A DNA stretch of 64,000 nt from assembly GCA_007844125.1 (NCBI GenBank), contig CM017564.1, positions 10,222,020 to 10,286,019 on the forward strand. The letters run 5' to 3'. This document shows, one piece after another, positions 30,711 through 41,289 of the stretch. The DNA comes from Sinonovacula constricta (Eukaryota > Mollusca > Bivalvia > Cardiida > Solecurtidae). The notes below the pieces were generated by a model. That model saw only the letters and a program-made list of their open reading frames with translations. It ran no database searches and had not been told where the DNA came from. Each line of letters opens with the position of its first letter. The stretch's first letter is position 1. The translations under genes and the position numbers were made by a program.

Positions 30711-32909
30711 TATCATCATCACCATCATTGTCATCATCTTCTTCTCACATTATCCTGACACTCGGCCAACCAGTCGTGGAGCTATCCTTATATTTGCTTG
30801 AGCGTTAACAAGGGGGCTATAACACTACCATTTTTAATAACTTTGGTATGTCGAACCCGTAGCCTCCCGTACCTGGAGCCGACGCTCTACCAACTGCGCT
30901 ATCATGTCATGTTTACATTACGTTTAACATTATTCATGAGTTTCTTTATTCAAATCATTCTCAGGAATCATGCGGGCAAAGTCATGGGACAAAAATATGT
31001 GCCCATTCAGTTTTTTGTTTCTTTCCATCACGTTTTACATTATTCATGTTTTTTCTTTATTCAAACCATTCTACGAAGGAATCGTAGCCATGGGTACGTA
31101 CCGACGAAGGAGTCGTGCGTACATAGACACATGTGATCCATACAATGCATCCACCATCCGTGGTCTTCGTGGCACAACGTCTGCACACAGTCTGATACGG
31201 ACATGCATCTCTCTGAGCAGACGTACGCTGTAAACGAATTGAACAAAGTAAACAAAATTCCGTGATTTTATTCGCATGATTTTTTGTTTGTTTAAACGGA
31301 GCTTTGGTATTTTCTAATAAATGTGTAACGATAATAATGAGATATAAACATATTTAACAATATAACACATTACATATATACACAACTATTAAAACATTGG
31401 TTATAGACCATACGGAAGCCTCGGTGATTATCCTTTCGCCCATATAGCTAGGCACTTCCTCATTATTTCTGCAGTATTACGCAGGTTTTGAATGATTGCT
31501 TTCACATTTGTACATAATCACATCGCAAGCGTGCGTTTCTTCGATCCTCGACTGCGCGTTTGGTGAATGTAATTATCTCCCTTTCATACCTAAACAACAT
31601 ATAAAATTTCTGTCAGCCATTTTGGTCTATCAGTAGAAAACATATTTGAGTAATTCAATGAATAATTAAAACAATTCCATGTCAGCATGTTTTTTCTTTT
31701 TCATTGTCAAAAAACAGGGTTCGTTTCTTGTACAAAAAATGTCGTCCCGCACAGCCATGGACATGCAAAACTACACAATTTAAAACAACAGCAACAACAA
31801 CAACAACAAAACAGCACACAAACAAACACTCTTGTTCTGTAGACTTTAAGCTGTGTGCTGTGGTGTTAAACTTTTTAATTGCGGTCTTGCAGACATAGTT
31901 ATATTCAAGATAGCGATCGTGAGATCGTTAAAACAGCATTTATGTTTCTTCTAATCATTGCAAAGAAACATGCATCCGCTCACGAAGAGTTATCGTTCGT
32001 AACTCTTACATTTATTTCTGCCACAAGATTAAGGCGACCAATGTAAAGATTATCGGCGTCTTTTTATTATTTCTTGAGGTTCATATTCATTGTTCACGAG
32101 GAATTAAATTATAGATACGTTATTTTGGTCTGAAATTTTTTGTAATACGTCAATAATTATGGGGCGTAAGATAGGTAAGTACAATCTCCTCACAGCGATT
32201 ACGTCACGCGTTGCTACTTAAATCTCTGCCCCCAGCAAGGATCACGTGACGATAGTGTATCACGTGAAGTAAACATGGCGGCCTCCATAAACTTTAAAAT
32301 TTGACTTTCATAATTTCATATTTTTTCATATTTTAAGTTACTTTTTATTTTTTATATGATAAATTAATATTTTTAAAGGAAAGATACTATATTTGAGGAG
32401 ATAAGTCCAGAAAAAAATAAAATGAAAATAAAAACAAACTATCCGCCTGTATTTGGGCGAAAAACTTGCTGGTGGCAGTGATATAATGTACTGTCAAGGG
32501 AAGTAATCACTGCGGGGAGTTTGAGGTAAGTACACAAATGCTAACAACAACAACATCGTACACATGAAACAAAAAGGTAGATTCAAAAGCGTGTTGAACA
32601 TCACACTGGCCTCATCTTATTTAAATCATCTTTATCACATTGGTATTTATATGGTTATCGTGTAGCCGAATTAATTCTCTTTTCCAATTCCTAACCGAAT
32701 GTTAGCCAGACGTCATATTGCGTTACATGGTCAAAAATACTCCGAGCCTGTGACAGACGAAAATATAGTGAAAAGGTAGTGTTAGTGAGTGCAATAGATG
32801 GCATTAGTGTACAAAGGAACGGGGAAATTAACACAAATAAACTATGTATTTTTTAAAAGATAATCTTACCCAGAACAACGGCAAGGCATACAAAAATCAG
32901 GCGGTTCAT
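30510..32909 (-). CDS. Small secreted two-module cysteine-rich protein, Cvsi-like protease inhibitor candidate
   Basis: Three exons: 32870-32909, 31102-31227, 30510-30628, all joined in phase 1 at GT-AG introns, giving 94 residues. I see a signal peptide MNRLIFVCLAVVLA, then module 1 (C-x3-C-x6-C-x4-C-x9-C-x4-C-x-C, from YVCSERCMSVSDC to MCLCTHD) and module 2 (C-x7-C-x7-C-x8-C-x4-C-x-C, from NCTDGDPHTC to ICHCTRL) followed by TAA. A poly(A) signal lies 33 nt downstream, so the gene looks complete. The final C-x4-C-x-C and the D-C spacing recall Cvsi-type serine protease inhibitors of oysters (secreted, active on subtilisin-like proteases of parasites); this naming rests on memory of the cysteine pattern. 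Possible alternatives are another secreted disulfide-rich peptide family. It is a tandem relative of the gene at 23339-25793. Confidence 0.75.
30642..30738 (+). repeat. (CAT)n microsatellite
   Basis: About 85 bp of ATC triplets in the intron, starting only about 14 nt upstream of the exon-3 acceptor on the transcribed strand, where it reads (ATG)n. Confidence 0.95.
30745..30908 (-). mobile_element. tRNA-derived SINE, group C, partial
   Basis: TATCCTGACACTCGGCCAAC ... TTGCTTGAGCGTTAACAAGG ... CTCCCGTACCTGGAGCCGAC GCTCTACCAACTGCGC. It is the reverse complement of the head and proximal body of group C. Confidence 0.75.
31102..31227 (-). CDS. Cvsi-like gene 2, exon 2 (first cysteine module)
   Basis: The acceptor is TTCGTTTACAG and the donor GTCG|GTACGT. 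It is 126 nt, phase 1 at both ends, 41 complete codons. Seven cysteines in the module, one more than in module 2 by the extra C-x3-C at its start. Confidence 0.75.
32181..32523 (+). repeat. Left arm of a 5.4-kb inverted-repeat pair
   Basis: Starts ACAATCTCCTCACAGCGATT and ends GTAATCACTGCGGGGAGTTT. The reverse complement is found at 37127-37606, about 340 bp alignable. It contains a start-like segment AACATGGCGGCCTCCATAAA. Confidence 0.8.
32870..32909 (-). CDS. Cvsi-like gene 2, exon 1 (signal peptide)
   Basis: ATG at 32909 in context AAAAAGATGA. Thirteen codons MNRLIFVCLAVVL plus one base, donor CTGG|GTAAGA. The joined codon is Ala, giving a plausible cleavage site before YVCSER. Confidence 0.7.
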
Positions 32910-33039
32910 CTTTTTTGTGTGCCTTCTGTGTTTACTAGCTGCAAAGACAACTGAGCAAGATTCACCTATTTTGTAGAACTACTGGAGATAAGAAGGGGTC
33001 ACTTCCACCGACTTATCACGTTCTGTTTTGTTTTGTCAT

Positions 33040-33660
33040 GTCATGAGCGTTGTTTCTTTTTCTCCCTCAAAAAGTCCATTTCATCTAAAAAATTTAGAGT
33101 AAGGACCGTAACTCTGATGGGAACTAGACAATTTGCTACTTTGATTTCTTCCTTGTTGTCTGTTACATCTGTAATTACACGCTGCATTTCTTACATCGGC
33201 GTACTCAGTTTCTTATGTTAGACAAGACCTCGCAAAACGGCTGAGAATTCCTATCAATGCCAGCTTCCTTTTATAATTGCAAGCTAAGATAAATTATTGC
33301 AAGCTACATTGTTAAAAAATCGGAACACTCGGTTCTTTTCTCTGAAAAGGGTCTCACAGAGCAACTGCGACATCGTGTTATTGACTGCTGCGCTATCATT
33401 CCAAAAACAATGCATTCTATGAAAGGCGCCACTTTCAAGAACGGCGCAAATAATATATGTGAATGTAACGACCCGTAGCTCTGATGGATACTTTTCTGAT
33501 CATTTGTTTTATAAAATTGCCAGTTACACTTTATTGTTGCAAGCTACTCGATCAATAAAAAGGAATACTCATTTTTTCTCCGAAAAAGTTCTCACAGAAC
33601 TACTGCGACTCCTTTTTAGACTGGTGCGCATGCGCCAGTCTTAAGTAATGATGCTGTGAA
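33040..33660 (+). repeat. Dispersed repeat J, two diverged partial copies in tandem
   Basis: Blocks CCGTAACTCTGATGG, TTGCAAGCTACATTGT, TCGGAACACTCGGTTC and GGCGCCACTTTCAAG recur with CCGTAGCTCTGATGG, TTGCAAGCTACTCGATC, AGGAATACTCATTTT. Related pieces lie at 35190-35480 and 51160-51960. Confidence 0.55.
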
Positions 33661-33868
33661 CTCAGCGACGCGCGGTTTTTAACATCGGGTGTATCATTGC
33701 GACCACGAGAGCGTATTCAAGTAGTTGTGCGGCATAAAAAGTAGTGCGTTTTTAGAAAACACAAATATTACGAAGAAATGCGAACCTTTGTAAGGAAATG
33801 TGACAAATAAAAACAAGGAAACAATGTAATGTTGTTTTTCGAACAAATATGAAAGGATATTAAAAGAA

Positions 33869-33895
33869 CGATTACAAACAAATCAGTCACGTGAC
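33869..33895 (+). repeat. Short direct repeat with CACGTG E-box, copy 1
   Basis: GATTACAAACAAATCAGTCA followed by CGTGAC; the second copy is at 34255-34281 (GATTATAAACAAATCAGTCA then CGTGAC). Confidence 0.6.
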
Positions 33896-35189
33896 AAGCG
33901 GGAGATAGCGTTGGTCGCCTTTTCGGATAGATCGGAGTGATTTTGAACGAGTTTCTGCTCAGCTTTCAAGGACCGTAAGTAAGTTGGCAAATATTTATGT
34001 TAATGCATTGTTGCGATCGACGTAAAAATTAGGATTGTAACTGTTTCAGTCTCTTAAGTTACGTGGGCCTTGTGCATTTCATTGTTGACACTACTTCAGT
34101 TGTGGCGGAAGCTGATCATAACTGCATTAGAACTAGAAGGTTTTTTATCGATAATGCATTTTTCTTAACGTTTGTGGTGTGTTGTTAGATTAATAAGCTA
34201 ACTGACTTCGACATTTTTTTTTGTCTTGAAATCTATCCCTAAATACAGGAGGCTACGATTATAAACAAATCAGTCACGTGACCAAAATTGCGGGAAAATC
34301 TAGCGTGGGTTGCCATTTTTGTAAGCTTCTGTGGATTGAGAGTTTCCTAAGCAATATTAAGGTAGCAGTGACATCCATTGGTGGAATGTATGTTACATAT
34401 GTACATATATGTTACAATACTGATGACCGCAACCGTTCACGTAACCTTCATGCTGTGCTACTGTTGACATTCACTGTACTTCTATTGCATGAACCAATTA
34501 CAACAGCCAGGTTAATGGTTATCACCACGGTACTGTATACTCAGGGATTTCAATAGCTTTCACTTTTGTTGAGAATTTCTTTGACAATTTTCAAGTGGTC
34601 ATGATCAGATTGACACAAGTCAAATCATGTGTTCACGAACTTAACTAATTGTAAAATTGCTTTAACTTCATTTCCATTTATTTACAAGGGTCCAATTAGT
34701 ATTTACTTCATTTTTTAAATGCTTTACATACTACATTTATGGTTATTATTGCAAAATTTGACCACTTATCCTGCGCTTCTGCATCAAAATGACCCCCAAC
34801 CTAAGATTTAGGTGAGGTCAAAACTGGAAAACCTCAAATTTCCTTGCATCAAAATGCAAATATCTGGATCTGTTAAAATCCCTGAATATACTGAATTATT
34901 TGCTAATGTTGTTGATAGTGACTGTAACGTACAAACGAAAAGAACATACACGTAGTTTCATATGTTTCGAGTTATGGTATCTGTGCAGGAAAAGTTTGAT
35001 TCTTTTGTTCTTCTCCACCTCTCTTTTGTTCATCTTCAAATGTTTTTCAAAGTTTTGTTACATTAAATTCTTATATTAAAACTACTAATTGTTAATCATT
35101 GCTCCCCTATGACAGCCAATGTAAGACCATCAACAGCAATCTTTCCAATTCCTTAATGTGCATTTCGCCGTTCAAGACATCTTGATTAC

Positions 35190-35490
35190 TCCGTTGGAAC
35201 TACGCTTTCAACCGGCGCGCCAGTCTTCCAACGCTTTCAGCGCTTTGATTATTGACTGTTGCACTATCGTCCCCATAAATGCATTCCGTAAAGGGGACCG
35301 CTCTCCAGAGCGGAGCAAATAATAATGTAGCAGGCAGTAACAATAATTAACAGCTGTCTGGCGAGGTTTTGTTAGAAAAGAATGAACCGTGTATGCTTAG
35401 GTCAACATTGCAGCTTGCAATTACAAAGGTGATGTTGCAGACAACAAGGATGAAAGCAGAATAGTACGTGTCAGATTGTCTGCTTTCCAG
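35190..35490 (+). repeat. Dispersed repeat J, fragment
   Basis: Contains TTATTGACTGTTGCACTATC, CATTCCGTAAAGGGGACCGC and CCAGAGCGGAGCAAATAATA, shared with 33.4 kb and 51.9 kb. Confidence 0.45.
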
Positions 35491-35533
35491 CATATTTACA
35501 TTCTTGCTTTATTTGGTTTTACTGGATCAGGCA

Positions 35534-35865
35534 CAATCGGAACGCCTCGGATAATTCACAAAACATATCTCGGATGTATATCGGGATAACCCCGCAAAAA
35601 TAAACATGTCGCTGCCTACGACGTCATCAAAACAACAAAGACAAATGTTTTGTTATCTACTGAAAATGCAGTAACAGTTATATATCTAACAAGATGTGAA
35701 CAGTTAAATTGATAAATGAAACTTTATAGGATGAAACTATTCTATACACTACGCCTATCACTTTTTGACGAACTTTTTTATGGCGTATTCTTCTTCCGGC
35801 GAACAAAACGATCGTAATTCTGTAAGTATCATTGCACCAGATACATCCGAGGGATGATTGTCCCC
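35534..35865 (-). mobile_element. Rearranged remnant of Mutator-like MITE (family M)
   Basis: The left part (35534-35590) matches one terminus, AATCGGAACGCCTCGGATAA. The part at 35790-35865 matches the other subterminal region (TTCCGGCGAACAAAACGATC, CATCCGAGGGATGATTGTCC). The middle is replaced by unrelated sequence. Confidence 0.6.
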
Positions 35866-36551
35866 ATATACATACACATGATGATACAGATGTATTGACG
35901 GCATGGTTTTCGGTAGTCGGCAGTGACTGATGCAACTGGGGGTGGGGGTGGGATGCATCTCTCTGCTATGGTGACACATTCTGGCCACCACATAATTATC
36001 AGTTTTCATGAAAATCATATTTGACTTAGTTATCTGTTTATGTAAAAGTATATACAGTTAATATATCAGATGAAAATATCTAAACAGATTTTTGGCTTGT
36101 TTGAACTTTATATCGCCACCACATACCTGTGTTATTTCACAGTACGTGTAGTAATTTAATAAAAACAATTACATAAAAAAGTTTATCACATAACATACTG
36201 CGAGCGTGAGGTAACACTCATGCGTTATTTTTGGTAACACACTAGTTAGTTATCGTAGTGTGACGTCATTTGGTCTGTGTAGTGTATATGCCATTTCCTG
36301 ACCATTTTTGTTGTCGCCGTTTTATGCATTTTATTGGACACTTCCGTTTTAATTAATACAAAATAATATTTTAATAATGTTGTAAACGAATATGTTCCCT
36401 GTTTGATGGAAACCAAATGAGTAAAGTGTGGAACTATTTTTTATGAGCATTCTCCCAAACCGAATTACAAATGTCAAGGCCGACTGTTCATACTATAAAA
36501 CGATTATGCATTGTATAATTTTGGTTATGTGATAAGTAGAATTTAATATTC

Positions 36552-36597
36552 GTGTACATTAGATACTAATTTGATATTTTCAGTATCTAATGTACAC
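36552..36597. repeat. Perfect 16-bp inverted repeat (hairpin)
   Basis: Arms GTGTACATTAGATACT and AGTATCTAATGTACAC, separated by 14 bp. No T-rich tail or gene end nearby, so a terminator role is not indicated. Confidence 0.85.
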
Positions 36598-36769
36598 TCA
36601 TAACAGATTCCTTATTTTCAAGCTTATGAAAAATAGAAGTTTTTCACTTTACCACATATGATACTTTAGATAAACTCGCTCTTTTTATCTTGAAGCAAAT
36701 AATGGGTTGCATTAATGGTGACAACATGACTTAATATAACATTTAGTCACTTTATCTGTTGATCAGCTT

Positions 36770-37126
36770 GTCCCATCCGTACACCAACCACAGTAACCGT
36801 TGCTTTACCGCGCAACTTTGGAAGCCGCTTAAACCGCGTCGCTAAAGAGTTAACCCAGCAGCGATGTTGTTTTGGAACCCATATATTTCTACCTCAGTGC
36901 CCATTACATTATTTCCTCCTCCGAAAATTCTCGTCTGAAAACTTGGCCTGGGAAGTTCCGTGGACAAGTAACTCCAGTCCGGCAGTTGTCTCTAGCCCCA
37001 CCCCTGCCACCAATGTGACGCGGGCCGACACTCTCCTACGGTCTCCCATCTGTTCACCAGCCACGGCAACCGTTGCTTAACCCGCGCTACTTTGGAAGAC
37101 GATTAAACCACGTCGCTGAAGACAAA
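36770..37126 (+). repeat. Two direct copies of an about 85-bp unit
   Basis: CCATCCGTACACCAACCACA ... CTTTGGAAGCCGCTTAAACC GCGTCGCT (36772-36845) is repeated as CCCATCTGTTCACCAGCCAC ... CTTTGGAAGACGATTAAACC ACGTCGCT (37045-37120). Confidence 0.75.
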
Positions 37127-37606
37127 CTCCCCGCAGTGATTACTTCCCTTGACAGTACATTATATCACTGCCACCAGCAAGTTTTTCGCCCAAATACAGG
37201 CGGATAGTGTCTTGTTTTATTTTTATTTTTTTCTGGACTTATCTCCTCAAAATATAGTATCTTTCCTTTAAAAATATTAATTTATCATATTAAAAATAAA
37301 AAGTAACTTAAAATATGAAAAAAAAATGAAATTATGAAAGTCAAATTTCACCGTACTGTACAGAATACAACGTACTATACATACAGAAAACTAAACATGG
37401 ATGAGGATCACCTACTCGCTGATTGTGCAAGCGAATTTCAGTCAATTTTATTTATTGAAATTCCGTTTTTGTAATCAGATACATTAAAATGCCGCATTTT
37501 CTCGTCACATAAAAAACAATTTTGACTCACTTTCTTTTGTGGCGTGTTTATGGAGGCCGCCATGTTTACTAGCAACGCGTGACGTAATCGCTGTGAGGGG
37601 ATTGCT
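37127..37606 (-). repeat. Right arm of the 5.4-kb inverted-repeat pair
   Basis: Reverse complement of 32181-32523: AAACTCCCCGCAGTGATTAC at the inner end and GCGTGACGTAATCGCTGTGA at the outer end. About 190 bp of extra sequence (roughly 37350-37540) interrupts the match. Confidence 0.8.
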
Positions 37607-37815
37607 CTGAAGAGTCAACCCTAGCAGGGAGTCTGGTTCAAAGCGCGGATACTTCCACCTCTGCGCTCGTTATAAGCAGTTGAACTTATATGATATACAG
37701 AGCGAAACGGAAATGGAAGAAACGTAACTGGTGGCGAAGATATGGCAGTGCTGTGCAAAGATTCCTGCTTCGAGGTTTATTAGACATAGCTACACATCAT
37801 AAAAAACTTTTTAGG

Positions 37816-38070
37816 GGGCGCCCATGGCCGAGCGGTTAGAGTCACTGACTTGTAACACCTCAGCCCCTCACTGCGTGTGTTTGAGTCCCGTTCATCCCTT
37901 GTGCCGACTGACCGTTCCAAGGCGGTAACTGATGGTTTTTCTTTATGTGCGTTATGTCTCGTCTCTGTGTTTTTGTCACATTTACATTTACCTTGTTTGC
38001 CTTTGTCTACTGGTAGATAAAATTTAAATATCTGTGAAAATTTTGATAGGACCTTTTCTTATTTACCTAT
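37816..38070 (+). mobile_element. Chimeric SINE: group B head joined to repeat D tail
   Basis: GGGCGCCCATGGCCGAGCGG ... TGTTTGAGTCCCGTTC (tRNA-like head) passes at about 37903 into GCCGACTGACCGTTCCAAGG and the TCTCGTCTCTGTGTTTTTGT tail seen also at 15.8 kb. Confidence 0.7.
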
Positions 38071-38297
38071 TGTAACTGGAAAATTGTATATGGGGGGTAA
38101 TGTGAAACTGTTCAAATGTAATGTTGAATTGTGAACATTTTCATGTGATATATAAAAGTTACGATGAAATTAGATAGGGCATTTAGCATTGCAAGTTGTA
38201 GTGTTGCAATTTAAAAATTGACAATTGAAGTGACAAATCCGAGTATTGAAAGTTAGAAATAGTAATTAGAATATTGGCGGACATCCTCTTCCATAGA
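38071..38297 (-). mobile_element. Dispersed repeat G, short copy
   Basis: Reverse complement of the first 200 bp of 22425-23287 (AAATCCGAGTATTGAAAGTT, GAACATTTTCATGTGATAT), followed by the other terminus ATATTGGCGGACATCCTCTT, so the middle is deleted. Confidence 0.65.
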
Positions 38298-38462
38298 TAC
38301 CTGTTATTTACTGTACCAGATGTCGGATATGTGTCACTGTACTAATCATAACTTGAATTGCACGAAATACTGGACAGTGAATCAGGCAGCAGGAAAATAT
38401 ATGCTCAATTGGGTAACTAAAACAAATATTATATTTATGTATATTTCTTGTTGTTGTTATAT

Positions 38463-38728
38463 GAATGTTCAGTAGAATATATGACAAAGTCCTATGAGCA
38501 TTGCAACATATACCGAACTCGGAAAAGGCACATGGCAAAGATATTTCACATGCAAGCCAAGTAAAAAGTAAGAACAAATTTGTGATGAGTCTTTTAACGA
38601 AAAGAGCAAACCCGACAGTTACCGCCTTGGAATAGTAAGTCGGCAATATGGACCGACTGGAGTGCTTAAACCGGTTTTACAGAGCTCTAACCTCGCACTT
38701 CCTGATGGGTTTCTCAAATGCAAGCAAT
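38463..38728 (+). mobile_element. Dispersed repeat D, near complete
   Basis: Same ordered blocks as 20290-20565 (TCCTATGAGCATTGCAACAT, TTACCGCCTTGGAATAG, TAACCTCGCACTTCCTGATG). Confidence 0.8.
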
Positions 38729-38953
38729 GAAAAGAAACCCGATCTGCATATATATAACCACGCATATTATGTGACTGGATAAATCTTCCTTAGCGCTTTG
38801 TTCCCAAAAGCAATAAACCATTGTTACCACATGACAATAACTTTATATGTCTGTATTCTAGGATGTTATATAATATCAAAATAAAAATAGGCACACTTTT
38901 TTACATAAAACCATGTCTAATAATTCATTTATTTTCGAGTGTTTAGATAAATA

Positions 38954-39447
38954 TTAAAGGTGGAAACCGACAGTTTGCCTATATCAAATAGATGTAATGT
39001 TATCTTATCACTGCTTGGGGGAATTTTTGCATAATTTCTGAATAAACTCATAATTAAGTCTTAGTAAAATGATTTTGAACATGGTTTGTAAAGTTAGACA
39101 GTACATATCAAGGAAAAAATCCCAATAAATGTTCCAAATCTATAAATAAACATGAAAGGTAACCTCTTTTAACAACAGGTATTGACGTCAGAGCGGATAA
39201 CCCGGATGATGATATAACGTGATCTCAAAAATAAAAAAATGTCACGTGATTTTTCTTGTTTAAAATCTACGCAGAAAGGTTTATATATGATATATGCAGT
39301 GAAGAGTTATGATTTACTTTTCACTGTTCACTTAGACATTGGGCATCAATAATTCCATTTTATGACATTTTCAATAAACAATGACGTTTTTTGGAAAGAA
39401 GTTATTGGCAAAGAAAAAATCAACAAATTATCGGATACCACCTTTAA
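38954..39447 (+). mobile_element. TTAA-flanked MITE (family T), near complete
   Basis: TTAAAGGTGGAAACCGACAG to ATCGGATACCACCTTTAA, core GTCAGAGCGGATAACCCGGA. Confidence 0.85.
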
Positions 39448-39616
39448 AACGAAACGTCTTTGTCTTTTTGTTTCAGACAACTTTTTTTGGTTATTCTTTG
39501 GTACATATTTTTCTCACTTGAGCTTTGTATCAGTTGTCTTTATTTCATAGTTCCGTTATTTTATACACACCATGTGCCTTACGGAAATACCATGCTTCAG
39601 TCTCTTATATCCCGGT

Positions 39617-40080
39617 TTAAAGGAGGTATCCGACAGTTTGCCTATACAAAATTCATGTAACAATACCTTAACACTGCTTTGGAGAATCCGGGCATCATTT
39701 CGGCATAAACTAGGATTAAGGATAAGTTAAAACATGTTTGAAAACTGGTTATACTGTTACACTGTACAATTCGCGATAAAACCACAGAAAAGTTCAGTCA
39801 TTCCAAATCTTAAAATAAACACGATAGCGATCTCTGCGTAAAATAGATTCCGACGTTAGAGCGGATTACTCGGATGACGATATAACGTAATCTCAAAAGT
39901 GAGTTGTGACGTGGTTTTTTGAATTAAAAATAGCTATCTCTGCAGCGTGGCTCAGATAGGAAATTCGCTGTTTGCAATGAGGAATGAAAATTTATGTTTC
40001 ACTGTTCACACAGATCTAGGGCATCAATGAGCAGCACTTGGTTATTCGAGAAAAATAATTTTGTCGGATACCACCTTTAA
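39617..40080 (+). mobile_element. TTAA-flanked MITE (family T), near complete
   Basis: TTAAAGGAGGTATCCGACAG to TGTCGGATACCACCTTTAA, core GTTAGAGCGGATTACTCGGA and GCAGCGTGGCTCAGATAGG. It lies 170 bp from the preceding copy in the same orientation. Confidence 0.85.
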
Positions 40081-40089
40081 AAACTCTAT

Positions 40090-40345
40090 CGATCCTTTTG
40101 TCGAGTGTTTGTTGGGTCACCTGCAGCGTTTTAGTTATCTGAACCCAGCTTATATTGGAAGCAGATATAGTGCTGCCTTCGCCGTGTAATGCATGTCAAG
40201 AACACCTGGCACGATATCACAGCGGGACACTTATTATGGCGCCGGGCCGACCAGTAGTGTAATTACTCTTATATTTACCAAGGGAGCTAAATATAACCCA
40301 TTTCTGATGACTTTATTATGATGCGGCATTGGTAGTAACCCGGTG
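40090..40345 (-). mobile_element. tRNA-derived SINE, group C, diverged
   Basis: TTTGTTGGGTCACC, GAAGCAGATATAGTGCTGCC, GGGCCGACCAGTAGTG and TATTTACCAAGGGAGCTAAA follow the order of the 53.7-kb copy. The head is degenerate. Confidence 0.6.
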
Positions 40346-40388
40346 CCACCCGCATAGATACAGGAGCTTTTTCTCCTGCCTTATTTTG

Positions 40389-41038
40389 TCAAGTGACGGT
40401 CCCAGGGCGGTATCTCCTGTATGTTTAGTCAATTGACCGTCCCGGGGCGCTATTTCTTGGCTTTTTTGGTCAACTGACGGTCCCAGGGCGGTATTTTTCT
40501 GGCTTATTTAGTCAAGTGACGGTCCCAGGGCGGTATTTCCTGGATTTTTTGGCCAAGTGACGGTCCCAGGGCGGTTTCTCTTGGCTTATTTAGTCAAGTG
40601 ACCGTCCCGGGGCGGTATTTCTTGGATTATTTAGTCAAGTGACCGTCCCAGGGCGGTTTCTCCTGGCTTATTTAGTTAAATGACCGTCCCGGGGCGGTAT
40701 TTCTTGGATTATTTAGTCAAGTGAACGTCTCAGGGCCGTATCTCCAGGCTTATTTAGTCAAGTGAACGTCTCAGGGCAGTATCTCCTGGCTTATTTAGTC
40801 AAGTGACCATACCAGGGCGGTATTACCAGGCTTTTTTTGGTCAAGTGACGGTCCCAGGGCGGTATCTTCTGGCTTACTTAGTCAAGTGACCTTCCCAGGG
40901 CGGTATCACTTGGCTTTTTTGTCATGTGACGGTCCCAGGGCGGTATCTTCTGGCTTACTTAGCCAAGTGACCGTCCCATGGCGGTATTACCTGGCTATTT
41001 TGGTCAAGTGGCGGTGTCAGGGCGGTATCTTCTGGCTC
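40389..41038 (+). repeat. About 41-bp minisatellite, 16 copies
   Basis: Unit approximately GTCAAGTGACCGTCCCAGGG + CGGTATCTCCTGGCTTATTTA. The central TGACCGTCCCAGGGCGGTA closely resembles the conserved TGACCGTTCCAAGGCGGTAA of dispersed repeat D. Confidence 0.95.
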
Positions 41039-41205
41039 TTTGCTTATTTCCTCGCGTCATTACCGTCTTCGTGTTGCTTTTTCTCATTTATAAACGTTTT
41101 ACACAAATGTTAAGTGCTTGTTCATGATTTATTTTACATGTATGTTGAAAATATCATAGGACTTTTTCATATTTTTACATTAATGGAAGAATAAGAAGAA
41201 CAACA

Positions 41206-41285
41206 ATAACAACAACATCAACAACACCAACAACAAAACAATAACAACAAAACAACAACGAAACCCCAACAACATTAACAACTAA
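41206..41285 (+). repeat. (CAA)n-rich microsatellite
   Basis: AACAACAACATCAACAACAC-type sequence of about 80 bp. Confidence 0.85.
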
Positions 41286-41289
41286 ATTC

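Noticed and set aside
40389..41038. CRISPR-like array
   Set aside because: Units are contiguous with no unique spacers and the window is eukaryotic; it is a minisatellite.
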